Both the position numbers and the translations under genes were made by a program. From the NCBI GenBank assembly GCA_017311185.1, contig JAESUZ010003110.1, positions 310,001 through 374,000 on the forward strand: a DNA stretch of 64,000 nt. The letters run 5' to 3'. Below the pieces are notes generated by a model. The model was not told the origin of the DNA, did not search any database, and saw nothing but the letters and a program-made list of their open reading frames with translations. Below, piece by piece: positions 49,285-61,322 of the stretch (positions are counted from its first letter, which is position 1; every line of letters begins with the position of its first letter). Source of the DNA: Proteles cristata cristata (Eukaryota > Chordata > Mammalia > Carnivora > Hyaenidae).

Positions 49285-49825
49285 AAAAGTATGGTAGATT
49301 TAATTTTTGAAAAATGGTCACAACTATGGTTCCTATCCCACATTCTTCTCTTACAACATGATCTTAAAACTACTCTCATTAATCACAGGGCTCTGTGCGC
49401 CCTCTCCATGAACTGGGGTGGCCCACTGTGACTTTTCTGACGGCAGAATGCAGGGGAAGTGACTTCTCAGGCTAGATTATAAGGTGCCGTGCACTTCCAC
49501 CTTTGTTCCCTTGGGATGCTCGCTGTTGGAACATGGTCACTGTGCTGAAGGGGTGCCCACGCAGACCCCTATGGAGAGGAACCAGACCACCCAGCTCACA
49601 ACCGCGGCTGAGCTCTCGGCCAGCAGCCAGCACCAGCTTGACAGCTGTATGAGTAATCCACCCTGAAAGGGGATCATTTGGCCCCAGACTGAGTCCCCCC
49701 AGTGTTGCTAAACAGAGAAGAGCCATTCCTGTTTTGAGTCCTGGACAAATATTTGGGGTATTTTTTTTAACACTGAGTTTTGGGGTGGTTTATTAAACAA
49801 GCAATAGAAAACTAGAACAAATGGG
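49285..49825 (+). mobile_element. ERVL-MaLR (MLT1-like) LTR remnant
   Basis: CCTATGGAGAGGAACCAGAC, CCAGCACCAGCTTGACAGC, CTGAGTTTTGGGGTGG and AAGCAATAGAAAACTAGAAC resemble, in order, the 3' half of MLT1-type LTRs. No internal viral gene is present. The left boundary is approximate. Confidence 0.55.
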
Positions 49826-49950
49826 ATATATGCATTTTTACCTTCACCAACAGGAATTGAGCCACCTTTTTGCATCTTAGGCAAAGAGATGCTAACCAAT
49901 GCATTTGAGGAATATTATAATTATTATTTGTTTCAAAAAAGAGAAAGTAT

Positions 49951-50170
49951 GGGGCGCCTGGGTGGCTTAGTCGGTTAAGCGTCCGACTTTCGCTTAAGTC
50001 ATGATCTCGCGGTTCGTGGGTTCGAGCCCCGCGTCGGGCTCTGTGCTGACTGCCAGCTCAGAGCCTGGAGCCTGTTTCAGAGTCTGTGACTCCCTCTCTC
50101 TCTGACCCTCCCCTGCTCACGCTGTTGTTCTCCCTCTCTCCTAGAAATAAATAAAACATTTAAAAAAATA
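49951..50170 (+). mobile_element. CAN-SINE, young type
   Basis: It is flanked by AAAAAAGAGAAAGTAT on both sides. It has all young-type markers. Confidence 0.97.
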
Positions 50171-50325
50171 AAAAAGAGAAAGTATAATGTACATTGATGT
50201 TGAAATAAAGCAAGAGAATTAGGCACATAAAAATGATAATCATTCTGTAAATTTGCCAAAGGAGGCTCTTTATCACATGCAGGAAAATTTCATTCAAATA
50301 TTCACAATTCAAGATTTCCATGTTA

Positions 50326-50491
50326 GGGGCACCTGGGTGGTTTAGTCAATTAAGCGGCTGCCTTCCACTCTGGTCATGATCTTGCGGTTCATGGGCTTTA
50401 GCCCCACATCCATCAGGCTCTCTGCTGTCCGTGGGGAGCCTGCTTTGGATCCTTGGTCCTCCTTTCTATCTGCCCCTCCCCCACTTGTTCA

Positions 50492-50529
<38 letters not shown>

Positions 50530-50550
50530 AATAAATAAAAATTTTTTAAA
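50326..50550 (+). mobile_element. CAN-SINE, diverged
   Basis: The head is GGGGCACCTGGGTGGTTTAG, with a long pure (TC)n in the body at about 50496-50525. Confidence 0.93.
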
Positions 50551-50895
50551 AAGATCTCCAGGTTATATTAGCAACATTAATAAATACATTTTAAGTGGTA
50601 CACTTAAGTCTTTGTATATCTTTGTATTTCAAGTACCAGTATCAAGATAAATGTAATAAAGAGCCTATCCAATTTAGTTTTTCACTACATGGGAATAAAA
50701 ACTATCTACTACTATGACTGTTGTGAAGCAGTTACACTCCTGGTATCTTCATTATCATTTACAGAGAGAAAATACCAAAATTATAAAAATAAGTAATTTC
50801 TTATTCTAAGCACAAAATACAAGAATTCCAAACATCAAGCCATAAAAGCAATATGGTCTACCTTTGGTGCTGCCACACATAATTAAAGACGTGTA

Positions 50896-51136
50896 GGGAC
50901 ACCTGGCTGGCTTAGTCATTAAGCATCTGATTTCAGCTCAGGTCATGATCTCAAAGGTTCATGAGTTCAAGTTCTACATTGGGTAAGCTCATGCCCTGCT
51001 TGGGGTGAGCTCAAGCCCTGCTTCTGGTGAACCCCAATTCTCTCTGTCTCTCTCTCTGCCCCTTCCAGAATTCTCTCTCTCTCTCTCTGACACTTGCTCA
51101 CTTGTGCCCTCTCTCTCTCAAAAAAAAAAAAAAAAA
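50896..51136 (+). mobile_element. CAN-SINE, diverged
   Basis: The head is GGACACCTGGCTGGCTTAG, with an internal near-duplication (GAGCTCAAGCCCTGCTTCTG preceded by AGCTCATGCCCTGCTT). Its A-tail adjoins the next SINE. Confidence 0.9.
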
Positions 51137-51140
51137 GGAG

Positions 51141-51350
51141 GGGTGGCACCTGAGTGGCCCAGTTGGTTGGGCATCCGACTACGAATCAGGTCATGATCTT
51201 ATGGCTCATGGGTTTGGGCCCTGCATCGGGCTCTGTGCTGACAGCTCAGAGCCTGTAGCCTGCTTTGGATTCTGTATCCCCTCTCTCTCTGTCCCTCCCC
51301 CACTCACACTCTGTCTCTCTCTCCTTCAGAAATAAACAAAACATTAAAAA
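51141..51350 (+). mobile_element. CAN-SINE abutting the previous one
   Basis: The head GGTGGCACCTGAGTGGCC follows the A-tail of the preceding SINE. The tail leads into the trinucleotide microsatellite. Confidence 0.93.
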
Positions 51351-51395
51351 GAAGAAGAAGAAGAAGAAGACGACGACGACGACGACGACGATGAC

Positions 51396-51436
<41 letters not shown>
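51351..51436 (+). repeat. Compound trinucleotide microsatellite (GAA)n(CGA)n(GTA)n
   Basis: About 19 bp of GAA units run into about 24 bp of CGA units and then about 40 bp of GTA units, directly after the A-tail of the SINE at 51141-51350. Confidence 0.95.
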
Positions 51437-51437
<1 letters not shown>

Positions 51438-51439
51438 TA

Positions 51440-51630
51440 GTATAAGAGTTAAGAGTTTGACTTCTGGAATCAGACTGACTGGATAGGAACCAGGTCGCTG
51501 CCACTGTGTAATCTTGGGGGATGTTATTAACTTCTGTAAGCCTCAACTCCCACTTCTGCAAAATACTCATAAGTAGCTTATGACATTCCTTAGCACATAG
51601 TAAATACTCACTAAATGCTAGCTATTTGAA
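51440..51630 (+). mobile_element. MIR element
   Basis: TTTGACTTCTGGAATCAGAC, CTGCCACTGTGTAATCTTGG, GTAAGCCTCAACTCCC and CACATAGTAAATACTCACTA occur in MIR order. Confidence 0.7.
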
Positions 51631-51693
51631 AAAAGTTATTCCTACATCAAGACCCAAACCAAAGACGATACACATCATTTTAAATTTGTCAAG

Positions 51694-51926
51694 AGGCACC
51701 TGGGTGGCTCAGTTGGTTAAGCATCCGACTTTGGCTCAGGTCATGATCTTGTGGTTCAGGAGTTCGAGCCTGGCACTGGGCTGTGTGCTGACATCTTAGA
51801 GCCTGGATCCTGCATCAGAGTCTGTGTCTCCCTCTCTCTCTGCCCCTCCCCCACTCATGCTTGTCTCCTTCTGTCTCTCAAAAGTAAATAAAGACATTCC
51901 AAAAGTTTAAGTAAAAATAAAAAAAT
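51694..51926 (+). mobile_element. CAN-SINE
   Basis: It is flanked by AAATTTGTCAAG on both sides. Has GACATCTTAGAG. Confidence 0.95.
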
Positions 51927-52259
51927 AAATTTGTCAAGTAATGTTGCTTTCTTTAGAAGTTTAAGTTAAAAAAATTAATTTAATACATTATATAGTATAA
52001 TAAATTATAGTTATAAAAAGCTATAATACAGCATAATACATAATAAAGAAGGAGTTGAGAAATATGGCCTTAGAGAGGAGATGAAATGTTTAAATAGTAA
52101 TGGCAATCTGAAACGAAAACCCAAGACATAAAGCCTGGAAGGTGGTCTGTATGCTCGTGGGAGGAGAGAAGCACCAAGGAAAGAGAAGACATCCCGAAGG
52201 TGTGTCCTTGGTGGGGCGCCAGGGGTCCGATATCATCCTGGTGTGAGGGCTTTCCACTG

Positions 52260-53010
52260 TGTGAGCCAGAATTCCCTCCCCTGTCTAGTTGCATGTAGAG
52301 TTCTACATTTTGGTTCTACAGCAAAAATTTCAACTGGCGTCTGTTCCTGGTCCCGGGAAGAGAGCCTCTCCATATCCTTGGAACTCCCCACGTGAGAAGA
52401 GCATCTCTGATACTCACGGTAGGTCCCTAGATAGTCTCAGCATGGGGGCCGGCCACGCTGGAACAATCAGCCTGTTGAGGCTTTAAGCCAACTTAATACC
52501 AGTCCAAACCCTGGGGAGAAGAGGGCTGGAGACAGAGTTCAATCGCATGGCTAAGGGTTCAATCAATCATATGTGTGTAACGAAGCCCCAGCAAAAAGTC
52601 TGGACACCGAGCTCGGATGAGCTTCCTGCCTGGTGACACAAGGGGGATGCCAGGAGGGGGATGCGTCCTGACTCCATGGGGAGAGGACACGGAAGCCTTG
52701 CATTTGAGACCCTCCCAGACCTCACCCTATGCGTCTCCTCTCTGGTCTCATTTTGATTTGTACCTTTTTGCTGTAATAAAACCGCAACCGTAAGTGTAGA
52801 TCTTAGCTGAGTTCTGTGAGTCATTCTGGTGAACTATCAGACGTGAGGGAGTTGCGGGAAGGCCTGAATTTGTAGCAGCCTGGTCAGAAGTTATGGCCCA
52901 GGAATCCCGGCGTTTGCAGCGAGTGTCTGAAGCGAGGACAGTGTCTAGAGAAATAAGCCTTCACCTGTGAAGTTCGGCCTAACTCCAGGTATAGGGTTAG
53001 AATCGTACTG
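52260..53010 (+). mobile_element. LTR-like retroviral remnant
   Basis: The stretch resembles a mammalian ERV LTR: the phrase GTGAGTCATTCTGGTGAACT, AGGGAGTTGCGGGAAGGCCT, and a central AATAAA at 52775-52780 after a GC-richer promoter-like part. No gag, pol or env frame was recognised. The family assignment is uncertain and the edges are approximate. Confidence 0.45.
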
Positions 53011-53043
53011 CGGTCTGCACCACAAGGGAAATTTGCTTGGGAC

Positions 53044-53472
53044 TTGGACATCATAAGGAAAACAGCAGCTGTATTGTCTACACTCCAGAAGATTAGAGGA
53101 GGGTGCCAGGCACCGTGGGAGCTCGTGCGCATTGTTGCCCATCTCCTGGCTCACCTTGCTGGCCTGGGGCGGCGCCCAGGCTGTGGCTCCCCCGGGTCCG
53201 GCCACATGTGCTCCAACTTCTCTGAGCCCTGGGCCAACGATGCGTGCAGTTCTGGGGCTGCGAGCGCCGGCCACACCTGCAGGCCTCATCCACGTCACCT
53301 AAGGCAGGGTAATGAGAGACAGATGCAAGCTCCGTGTTTGTTTTCTAGCACTTTCCGGTTTGTCCCCGCCCCTTTTCTTGTTCAGCGTTTCTTTCCAGCT
53401 GCTGATCTGGCAGACTTAGCACAACTTCAGGCCCAACACCAGATGCAGGGCGACAGATTTTCCCACCAGTGA
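53044..53472 (+). other. Unrecognised GC-rich open frame (142 codons)
   Basis: This frame runs MDIIRKTAAVLSTLQKIRGG to DLADLAQLQAQHQMQGDRF and ends TGA at about 53472. It sits directly after the LTR-like segment and is clearly richer in GC and CpG than its surroundings. I recognise no domain. The Cys/Gly/Pro-rich middle looks like non-coding GC-rich DNA. The last 30 codons are more protein-like and follow a TTTTCTAG that could be a splice acceptor (about 53349). It may be part of an old ERV, a processed pseudogene or chance. Confidence 0.25.
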
Positions 53473-53554
53473 TCACCATTGCTTAAGGTTAAATCTGTAC
53501 AACGAATCCCTTATACTTTATCACTCTGATTTTATTTATTTATTTATTTATTTT

Positions 53555-53774
53555 AATTTTTTTTTTTAATGTTTTATTTATTTCCAGGAGAGAGAGAGAC
53601 AGCGTGAGCAGGGGAGGGTCAGAGAGAGAGGGAGTCACAGACTCTGAAATAGGCTCCAGGCTCTGAGCTGGCAGTCAGCACAGAGCCTGACGCGGGGCTC
53701 AAACCCACGAACCACGAGATCGTGACCTAAGCGAAAGTTGTACGCTTAACCGACTAAGCCACCCAGGCGTCCCT
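53555..53774 (-). mobile_element. CAN-SINE, young type
   Basis: Minus strand, flanked by TTATCACTCTGATTTTA on both sides. A TTTA microsatellite lies at its tail side (53531-53553). Confidence 0.97.
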
Positions 53775-54453
53775 TATCACTCTGATTTTACCTTGACTGC
53801 TACAACTGTTTCAGTCTGTCTGATAAAAAAAAAAAAACTATAAACTTTAATATGATTGATGAGAATGCAAAGTGATACACTACAGGAAGAGAAATTGTAT
53901 GACACTAGGGTTTTCAGTCCGGACTTTATACCAGACTCTTGTAAAAAATACTGATCGCATGCTCGTCCCCCGAGGTTCTGGGGTAGAGTTTAGGCATTGA
54001 GTTGTTTTTTGAAAGCCTCCTAGGTGATGCCGGTGTGCAACCAGAGTTATTAAATGCTGCCCTAGAAGAAAAGGGGTGGGGGAAGAGAAAAGGTGATCCT
54101 GGAGACATACCTATGCAACGAAGTGTAGCAGGAATAAAATCAACACATCCCTTACCATGCGAGGCATTCCTAAAACCAAGTGACATAGAGGTATTCAAAA
54201 TGAAGTCAAAGACATAGCAGGGTTATATTAACGAAAATGAAGGTGTGAAACAGCAATATACAACAGAAAAGCACCTAAAGTTAATAGCATGAGAATGGAT
54301 CAAGGAGATTTACATTGGTAACAGTTACAGTACACGGTGAAGGAAGATGTTTCCTTTTTGTATCTGGAATAGCTTCAGGATATGTACTCACTTCAGGATA
54401 TATTAGATAAAATCATAAATTAGAATCATCCCTTTAAGAACTAAGAGGTCAAG

Positions 54454-54672
54454 CGGCGCCTGGGTGGCTTAGTCGGTTGAGCGTCCGACTTTCGCTTAGG
54501 TCATGATCTTGCGGATCGTGGGTTTGAGCCCCGCGTCGGGCTCTGTGCTGACTGCCAGCTCAGAGCCTGGAGCCTGTTTCAGTCTGTGACTCCCTCTCTC
54601 TCTGACCTCCCCTGCTCATGCTGTCTCTCTCTCTCTCTCTCCTAGAATAAAAATATTAAAAAAAAAAAAAAA
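54454..54672 (+). mobile_element. CAN-SINE, young type
   Basis: It is flanked by AAGAACTAAGAGGTCAAG and the same with one change. It has all young-type markers. Confidence 0.97.
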
Positions 54673-55949
54673 AGAACTAAGAGATCAAGAAGAGGAAAAC
54701 ACGTAGGATTTGAAACATATCATTAACAGAACTTATCTACTAAATTAGCACATTTCGCTCCTTTGATTCCACACAACTGAGTTGTTGGATTCACTGGTGT
54801 TCACTATTCTTTCTGTAAGAAATGTCTGCGTCCTTGACATGCTGCAGGCTAGGGCCTGGCCAGCCACCACTAGACGTTCACCTGCACTCACTCTTACCAG
54901 TTAAGTTGTTCCAAACCTGCTTACGCTAGTTCTCATTAATGTAAGTCACCAACCTAAATATGATATACACCATTGAATAAGAATGTGGATGAGTATAAAA
55001 TACAAATATGAATTCGGGAAATACAAACTTCAAGAGAACTAGTTGAATGCTTTGTAAAGATTCAGTAAGGATAAATCATTGTAAGAACTTGCTGAGATTA
55101 GATGTGAGCAAGACAACTTTCAGAAGGAAGGGCAGAAAACTTGAATCCTTCACAAGTTTCTCTGCCTCTGCATTCCACTATGAGGAAACCCAGGATGGAA
55201 ATTATAGGTGATGCAGTCTGGTAGTGATTTATGCAAGAACAGCCACTAAACTCCAGTTAGAGCACCTAGATATAAGGAAAAGCCTTTAGCTCACCATCAA
55301 AAGATTGGCAAGTGAATGTATACTTAATGTGTATTAAATTAATACACATGCATTTTAGTTATTTATTTTAATAGCTCCTCATTCTGAATTTTTCATTTAC
55401 ACAGCTTGTCGGGTAAGAGATAATTTTGTCAAGGCAGAGTTTTGAAACAGAATAATTGTTCCTCACACACGCATGGAACCATTATAAAAACTGGGAAAAG
55501 AAACCTTTAGGCAAGCACCTGGGGGCGTCACACAGAGCGGAATGGAGCTCACAGGCAGAAGGGCCAGCCAAGGAGGGTGGGTGTGCTTCCCAGTGGTCCT
55601 CCGCAGCCTCGGGACAGGTGTGCCTGAGCCATGGGTCAACCCTGTTGGCTCACTGCCAGGAAATCTTAAAAAAAAAAAAAAGCCTGTGATCATCCAGCTA
55701 GCCATCTGGTTTGTATCTCTAGATGTTTTGTTTTGTTTTGTTGTTTTTTATTTTATCACAGTGGCCACATTCTCTCTCCAGAGGCTAAAAAATTAAAAGT
55801 CACAATAGAAGAAAAAAAACTCAATTAGAAGTTTGAAGAAAGGACCTAAATAACTCAAGTTAGAAAGAAAAATCAAACATACAAATACAGATCATTTAAC
55901 ATGAAGAACGGTGAGTACACTACCTGTCAAAACCCAGGAAAATTCATTT
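54673..55949. other. Intergenic stretch without recognised element
   Basis: No gene or repeat family could be named. An A-run occurs at about 55669-55681 and a (TTTTG)n-like tract at about 55726-55745. Confidence 0.55.
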
Positions 55950-57720
55950 CCACTTCCAGTTAAGATGGAGCACAAGGATCGGATATACCCTCCTGCCTGA
56001 ACCAATACACAAAAAAAAACCCCCACAAAATAGTGGACATTAGGTAGAGAGGCCAGTGATCCTGAGAAGCAGGAGACAAATGAGGTGAGCCTTACGATTG
56101 CCTCACCTTGCTGCCTGGAGGGAATGTCCAGGCGGCAATGTGGTTGGGGGCAGGGTAGGCAAAGCCTGGCGAACTCCAGGAGAGTCTCAGGAAACTGAGG
56201 CAGCTAGGACGTCGAGTACACAGAGCTGCAGGGGGCTAAGGTGCCCAGGAGAAACGTCTCAGACATCTGCAGGTTTCCTCCAGTACTCATGAGAGCAGTG
56301 ATCAGCATACAGCATTGAAGAAACTATTTAAGGCTGGGAAAAGAATTGTCCCAGAGAATTAGAGGGAACACTACTCAGCACTCACATAGGACCAGGAATA
56401 TTATCTGTTCCCACTAGATAGACTGAAAAATTTCCCAATTCATGAGCATCTGTTACAGTATTTGAGAGTTTAGCTTCAGTAATGGGGTGAGTTAATCCTA
56501 AACAGTTTCTGAAACCCTGCTTAACAAATCTTAAGTCATGTCCTGGCTACAATGGTCTCCAAGTAACGCATGTGTGTACCAGAAAAAAGCTCCAGAATAT
56601 TTACAGAAATACAAACTATCAAGGATCCAGTAAGGTGAAATCCATATCGCCCAGCATCCAGTCAAAACTGCAGGGTGTGCAAAGCAGCGAGAAAATACAT
56701 CCAATAATGGTAGTAAACCAACAGAACGTAGCTGAGACCTGATAAAAATATTAGAATTAGCAGGCAAGGATGTTAAAAATTACTATAACTTTGTTCCATT
56801 TGTTGAAAAATGTAAGTAAAGATAGTGAGGATATTAAAAAAGATCCAAAAATCATGTGTTAATGAACTCACCGGGGGAACTCTTTCACAATGTGTATGAA
56901 ATCATACAATAGATTACAAGGTTGTCAGTTGTACACCTCAATGAAGCTGAAGAACTAAGGAAAAAAAAAAAGAGTACCAATCAGAAAAAAGTGATGTCAA
57001 TCAAACTTCTAGAGAGAAAAACTACAACATCTAAGATGATTATTATATTGGAATTCATTGCTAACTAAACACTGCAGGAAAAAAAAAAAGGAAAAAAGTA
57101 GTCTTGAAGACCCAGGAATACAACTATCCAAAATGAACATACAGAGAAAAAATAATTTAAAAAATACAGCACATCAGTGAGCTATGGGATAACATCAAAC
57201 AGGCTCGTATTAAGTGTAGTTGAAGTTTCCAAAGAGGAAAGTGAGGGCAAAAAAACTTTTTTGAATAATGGCCAAAATTTTCCAATTTTGATGAAAATTA
57301 TAAACCCACAGAGCCATGTATCTCAAAAGAACTCCAAGCCAAAGGAACATGAAGAAAACTATATTAAGGCACATTATAATCCAATTGCTCAAAACCAGCC
57401 AGACAAAAATGACACTTTATGTACTAGACAGCAGTTTTCTTACAGGAAAAAATGCAGGCAGGGGGGCAGTGGAGCCACATTTTTAAGGTATCAAAAGGGG
57501 AAAAAAACACTGTCAAGTTAGAATTCTACACCCAGCAAAAAGAGATTTCAAACACAAAGGTAAAATATACTTTTCCAGACACAAAAGCGAAAAGAATTCA
57601 TCACCAGCAGCAAGCCTGCACTATGAGACATATCCCAAAAACTTCGAGTAGATACCAGGTGATCAACACGGATGACCAAAGAGCTCCAGAAATGGTTAAC
57701 TACTGGAATATATGATTTGT
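55950..57720 (+). mobile_element. L1/HAL1-like ORF1 remnant
   Basis: The start CACTTCCAGTTAAGATGGAG is like an L1 5' region. From 57177 a 114-codon frame (QSHVSQKNSKPKEHEENYIK) and an overlapping frame with LEFYTQQKEISNTKVKYTF match the RNA-binding part of L1 ORF1/HAL1 proteins. Frameshifts separate the parts; no ORF2 follows. Confidence 0.55.
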
Positions 57721-57782
57721 ATTTAAATCTCTATAAAAGAGAATGTTTCAAAAAACAAACACAATGTAGTGTGCTGCTTTTA

Positions 57783-57817
57783 TTTTTTTTTAATTTTTTA
57801 ATGTTTTATTTATTTCT

Positions 57818-57848
<31 letters not shown>

Positions 57849-58007
57849 TAGGGGAGGGCCAGAGAGAGAGGGAGACACAGAATCCGAAACAGGCTCCAGG
57901 CTCTGAGCTGTCAGCACAGAGCCCAATGTGGGGCTCGAACCCATGAACCGTGAGACCATGACCTGAGCTGGTCAGATGCTTAACCGACTGAGCCACCCAG
58001 GCGCCCC
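57783..58007 (-). mobile_element. CAN-SINE
   Basis: Minus strand, flanked by TAGTGTGCTGCTTTTA on both sides. It has a long pure GA run in the body. Confidence 0.96.
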
Positions 58008-59094
58008 TAGTGTGCTGCTTTTACGTAAATAAACGCAAAATGTCTAACGGTGCAGCAAGCCTAACCGAGATTTAGGAGGGAAAGTGAAATATATCAGGAA
58101 CTAAAATGGAACCATAACTGCAGATAGAGTGTAACAGAAAATTATAAGAAATACCATGTACAATTGTCTATTGATTAATTTGGAAAGACAGAGACAATGG
58201 GTTTTTTAAGAAAGGTATAAATTATCAGATTGATTCCGGAGAAAGTAGGAAACGTGGATAGACTGATAACCATAAGGAAAAATGGGAGAAAAAAATCAGT
58301 TACTTCCAAGAAATTCGTTTTACAAAGGAGTTCAAGTCTTAAACAGGTAATTAGTGTATTTTTCAATCTTCTTGCCAGGGCACAGAACAAGATAAGCTTG
58401 CCAATTCATTCTATAAAACCAGCAGAACCATAATTCCAAAACCAAGCCAACATTATAAAGCAAATTTTTAAAGAAAACCTCATGAATACTGACCGAAACC
58501 TTAACATCTTTGAAAAACGAATAGAATTCTAGAGTGTATTAAAGGCACCTTATATTTTTATACAGGGTTTTTATAACAGGATGCAATGATAGTTCAGGGT
58601 TAAGAAACCTATTAAAAAAATACTACTATGCCTAAGCCTCCTTTTTTAAATTCAATTATCTGACAAACATTCCTTCATTCATTCATCAAAAATTTACCAA
58701 GTAATTTCACGCCAGGCACTGGATACTGGGAATCCACTGGTTTAAGGTGTTTTCTGCCTTCACGGAGCTATCTAGAAGACATACAAATAAAGAGAAAATT
58801 GTAACACAGTATAAAGCTATGACAAGAGAAATACGGGGAACTATTGGAATACATAAATTGGTAGTTTATGTATTGATTGGAATAATCCTGAAAGAGGATG
58901 ATTGCTCCTTCTAGCACCATACAGTAGGTGCGAGGAATATGGGCCTACACAACAAAACCAGAAAGTTGGCTGATTGGATGGAGAAGGTGGAGTCAGATTC
59001 TTTGGAGGTCTGAGTATATTAATATGTTACGTACAAAAGGGTAAAATAAGGGTCAATTAAGTTGGAAATACTTGGTTAAGCATAAAGATTGCTT
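58008..59094. other. Intergenic stretch, little recognisable
   Basis: A phrase at 58670-58745 (TTCATTCATTCATC, then CGCCAGGCACTGGATACTGG) resembles the end of an ancient interspersed repeat. Otherwise nothing supported. Confidence 0.5.
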
Positions 59095-59296
59095 GGGGCG
59101 CCTGAGTGGCTCAGTTGGTTAAGCGTCCGATTTCGGCTCAGGTCATGATCTCACGGTTCGTGGGTTCGGGCCCCGTGTTGGGCTATGTGCTGACAGCTCA
59201 GAGCCTGGAGCCTGATTTTGATTCTGTGTCTCCCTCTCTCTGTGACCCTTCCCTGCTCACATGGTCTGTCTCTCTCAAAAAAAAAAAAAAAAAAAA
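59095..59296 (+). mobile_element. CAN-SINE
   Basis: The head is GGGGCGCCTGAGTGGCTCAG and the tail a pure A-run. No clear duplication was seen. Confidence 0.94.
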
Positions 59297-60639
59297 TGTA
59301 AAAAATTTCTTTACTGCAGTACTTGTCAGAAGCTTTAGGGTCTTGATACTAAGAGAAGGCTACACACGGTCAGATCGTACACAGTATTTACCAAAACACT
59401 TCATTACAGAACAGACTGATATTTCACACAATGTCCTTGGGGAGAAACTGTGCTCCCACAAAAACACCTCTTCCTTTCTACTGTAGCTCTCAAGCCTGGG
59501 TGAATGATCTCACCAACTCTATCCAATCTGTTGGGGTGACTTGTTCTGTCCCTTTACACAGTACATTTACTAGTTTGGTTACTTTCAACCGGGTGGCATT
59601 GAAGTGAAAAAGATCCACTAGAGCTTCCGTGAAGGGGTGTGCCCCAAGTCATTAATGAGCATTAAGAAGCATTACTCTGAACCAGGATTATCTTGATCAA
59701 TATGAAAGGATCTGATCCACAGATAACTTGCAATAAAGCAAGTTTAATCTCTATAAAATCTATGAAGTATTCACACAGGTAAGATACCAGAGAACAAGCT
59801 CCCTGGAAACAAATCCTTCTACTATGAAACTGCGTAAGACATAAACTTCTCACCTTCATGCTCTCTGTGCAGAGTCAATAGCTCCACTTCTCTAAAAGTG
59901 TCACATGCATTTACACACACGAAAACCTGAGAGTATGAATTCCTAGAGACCAGGGAGGGTGACCAGCTTCTAACTGTAAGAACTATAATCCAGACCACTG
60001 AAAATCTCATTCTAAAGCACTAAGTTCTACCTGTACAAAAGCCGTGTTTCGGGACACTCTGAGAACTGACATCCTTTACATCAGGCGGTCACTGAACAAA
60101 AGCATGCTGCTAATTTTGTACACACCGTCTCTAAAGTTAGTAATGTCAAAAAAAAATAAGACACACTCTTTTTTAGGTTTTCAATATATTAAAAAACTTG
60201 TATAAATGCTGTGGTTAATATTAAAAAGGGTCAATCTTTTTCAAGGAATGATTTTTTATAAAGTTCTACAGTGAATGGGAAACAGTATTTTGATACACGA
60301 GTTTTGTTAAACAAGATTTAAAAATTTTTAAATTAGAAAAAGTTTAAGACTAAATTCTTTCAAACGTTCAAACAAAAAAATCAACCTGTACAGTCTCCAC
60401 AATAAAATGTATCCTTGTGCACATGTCCTGGGCACTTTGACAATGTTAAAGTTGTTAAAATTTGAGTGACAGAGGCAGCACTTAAACAGTTTATGAACCT
60501 CCTTTTTGCAAAAAAAGTATACTTTCAGTAAAACATTTTACCATTTTATCTATGCTTTTACATTTTTGTTTTTCCCGAAAAGGGGGATTTATATTAACAG
60601 TGTATTTTTTAACCTAAAAAAATACATTTAGAGATATTT

Positions 60640-61322
60640 AACTTCCTGAGTAACTTCAGTTATACATCAAACATGATTTAATGAGCAAACTTTAAAATTT
60701 TAGAATGAGACAGCATGTATGGATTTACAATTTTATGTTCAATTAGAGTAAAACCCAAACGAGCATGTCACAGAACTTACGGTAGAAATTCTCTAAGAAG
60801 TCAAATAGGATTTATCCCCAAACAACACCAGTAAGCTTTTTAAGTACAATGTTAGTAAAATGAGTCACTGAAATTATTTTCTTTTATTAACAAAATACTG
60901 ACAGTCATTTCAGACTATCAAAACTTGAAGGTCTTCTATTATATACACCAAATCTGATTCACTAACAAACTTCTTGCAATACAAAAAGATAACAGATAAT
61001 TAAAATATTTGCTTTATAATACAACCAATCCATATAATACATCCCTTTCTTAATTGTCTAAAATGATTAGAAATTGTGGCACTTTCTTTTGCATAAAACC
61101 CTTTCCTCTTCATAAAACCCTGAGGTGAAAGGTTATTAATGTAATAAAACTGGAACCACAATTCTTATTTCTGTATTAGACTGCAGCCATAGGTTTTAAA
61201 ATTTTATAAAGAAATGTGGCAACTTGTAAAGCTGCTCTGTACAGTTAACAAAACACTTCTAGATCAATTTAGCCAAAAGGGCCTAGAATGACCCTGTAAA
61301 AATATCGTCCTTTTAATACTTG
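60640..61322 (-). other. RBM7: RBM7 3' UTR (extent uncertain)
   Basis: This is repeat-poor, very AT-rich sequence directly downstream of the RBM7 stop. Minus-strand poly(A) hexamers are AATAAA at 60888-60883 and ATTAAA near 60682. Either would give a 3' UTR of roughly 0.45-0.65 kb. The repeat-poor AT-rich character continues to about 59.3 kb, so a longer UTR is possible. Confidence 0.5.
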
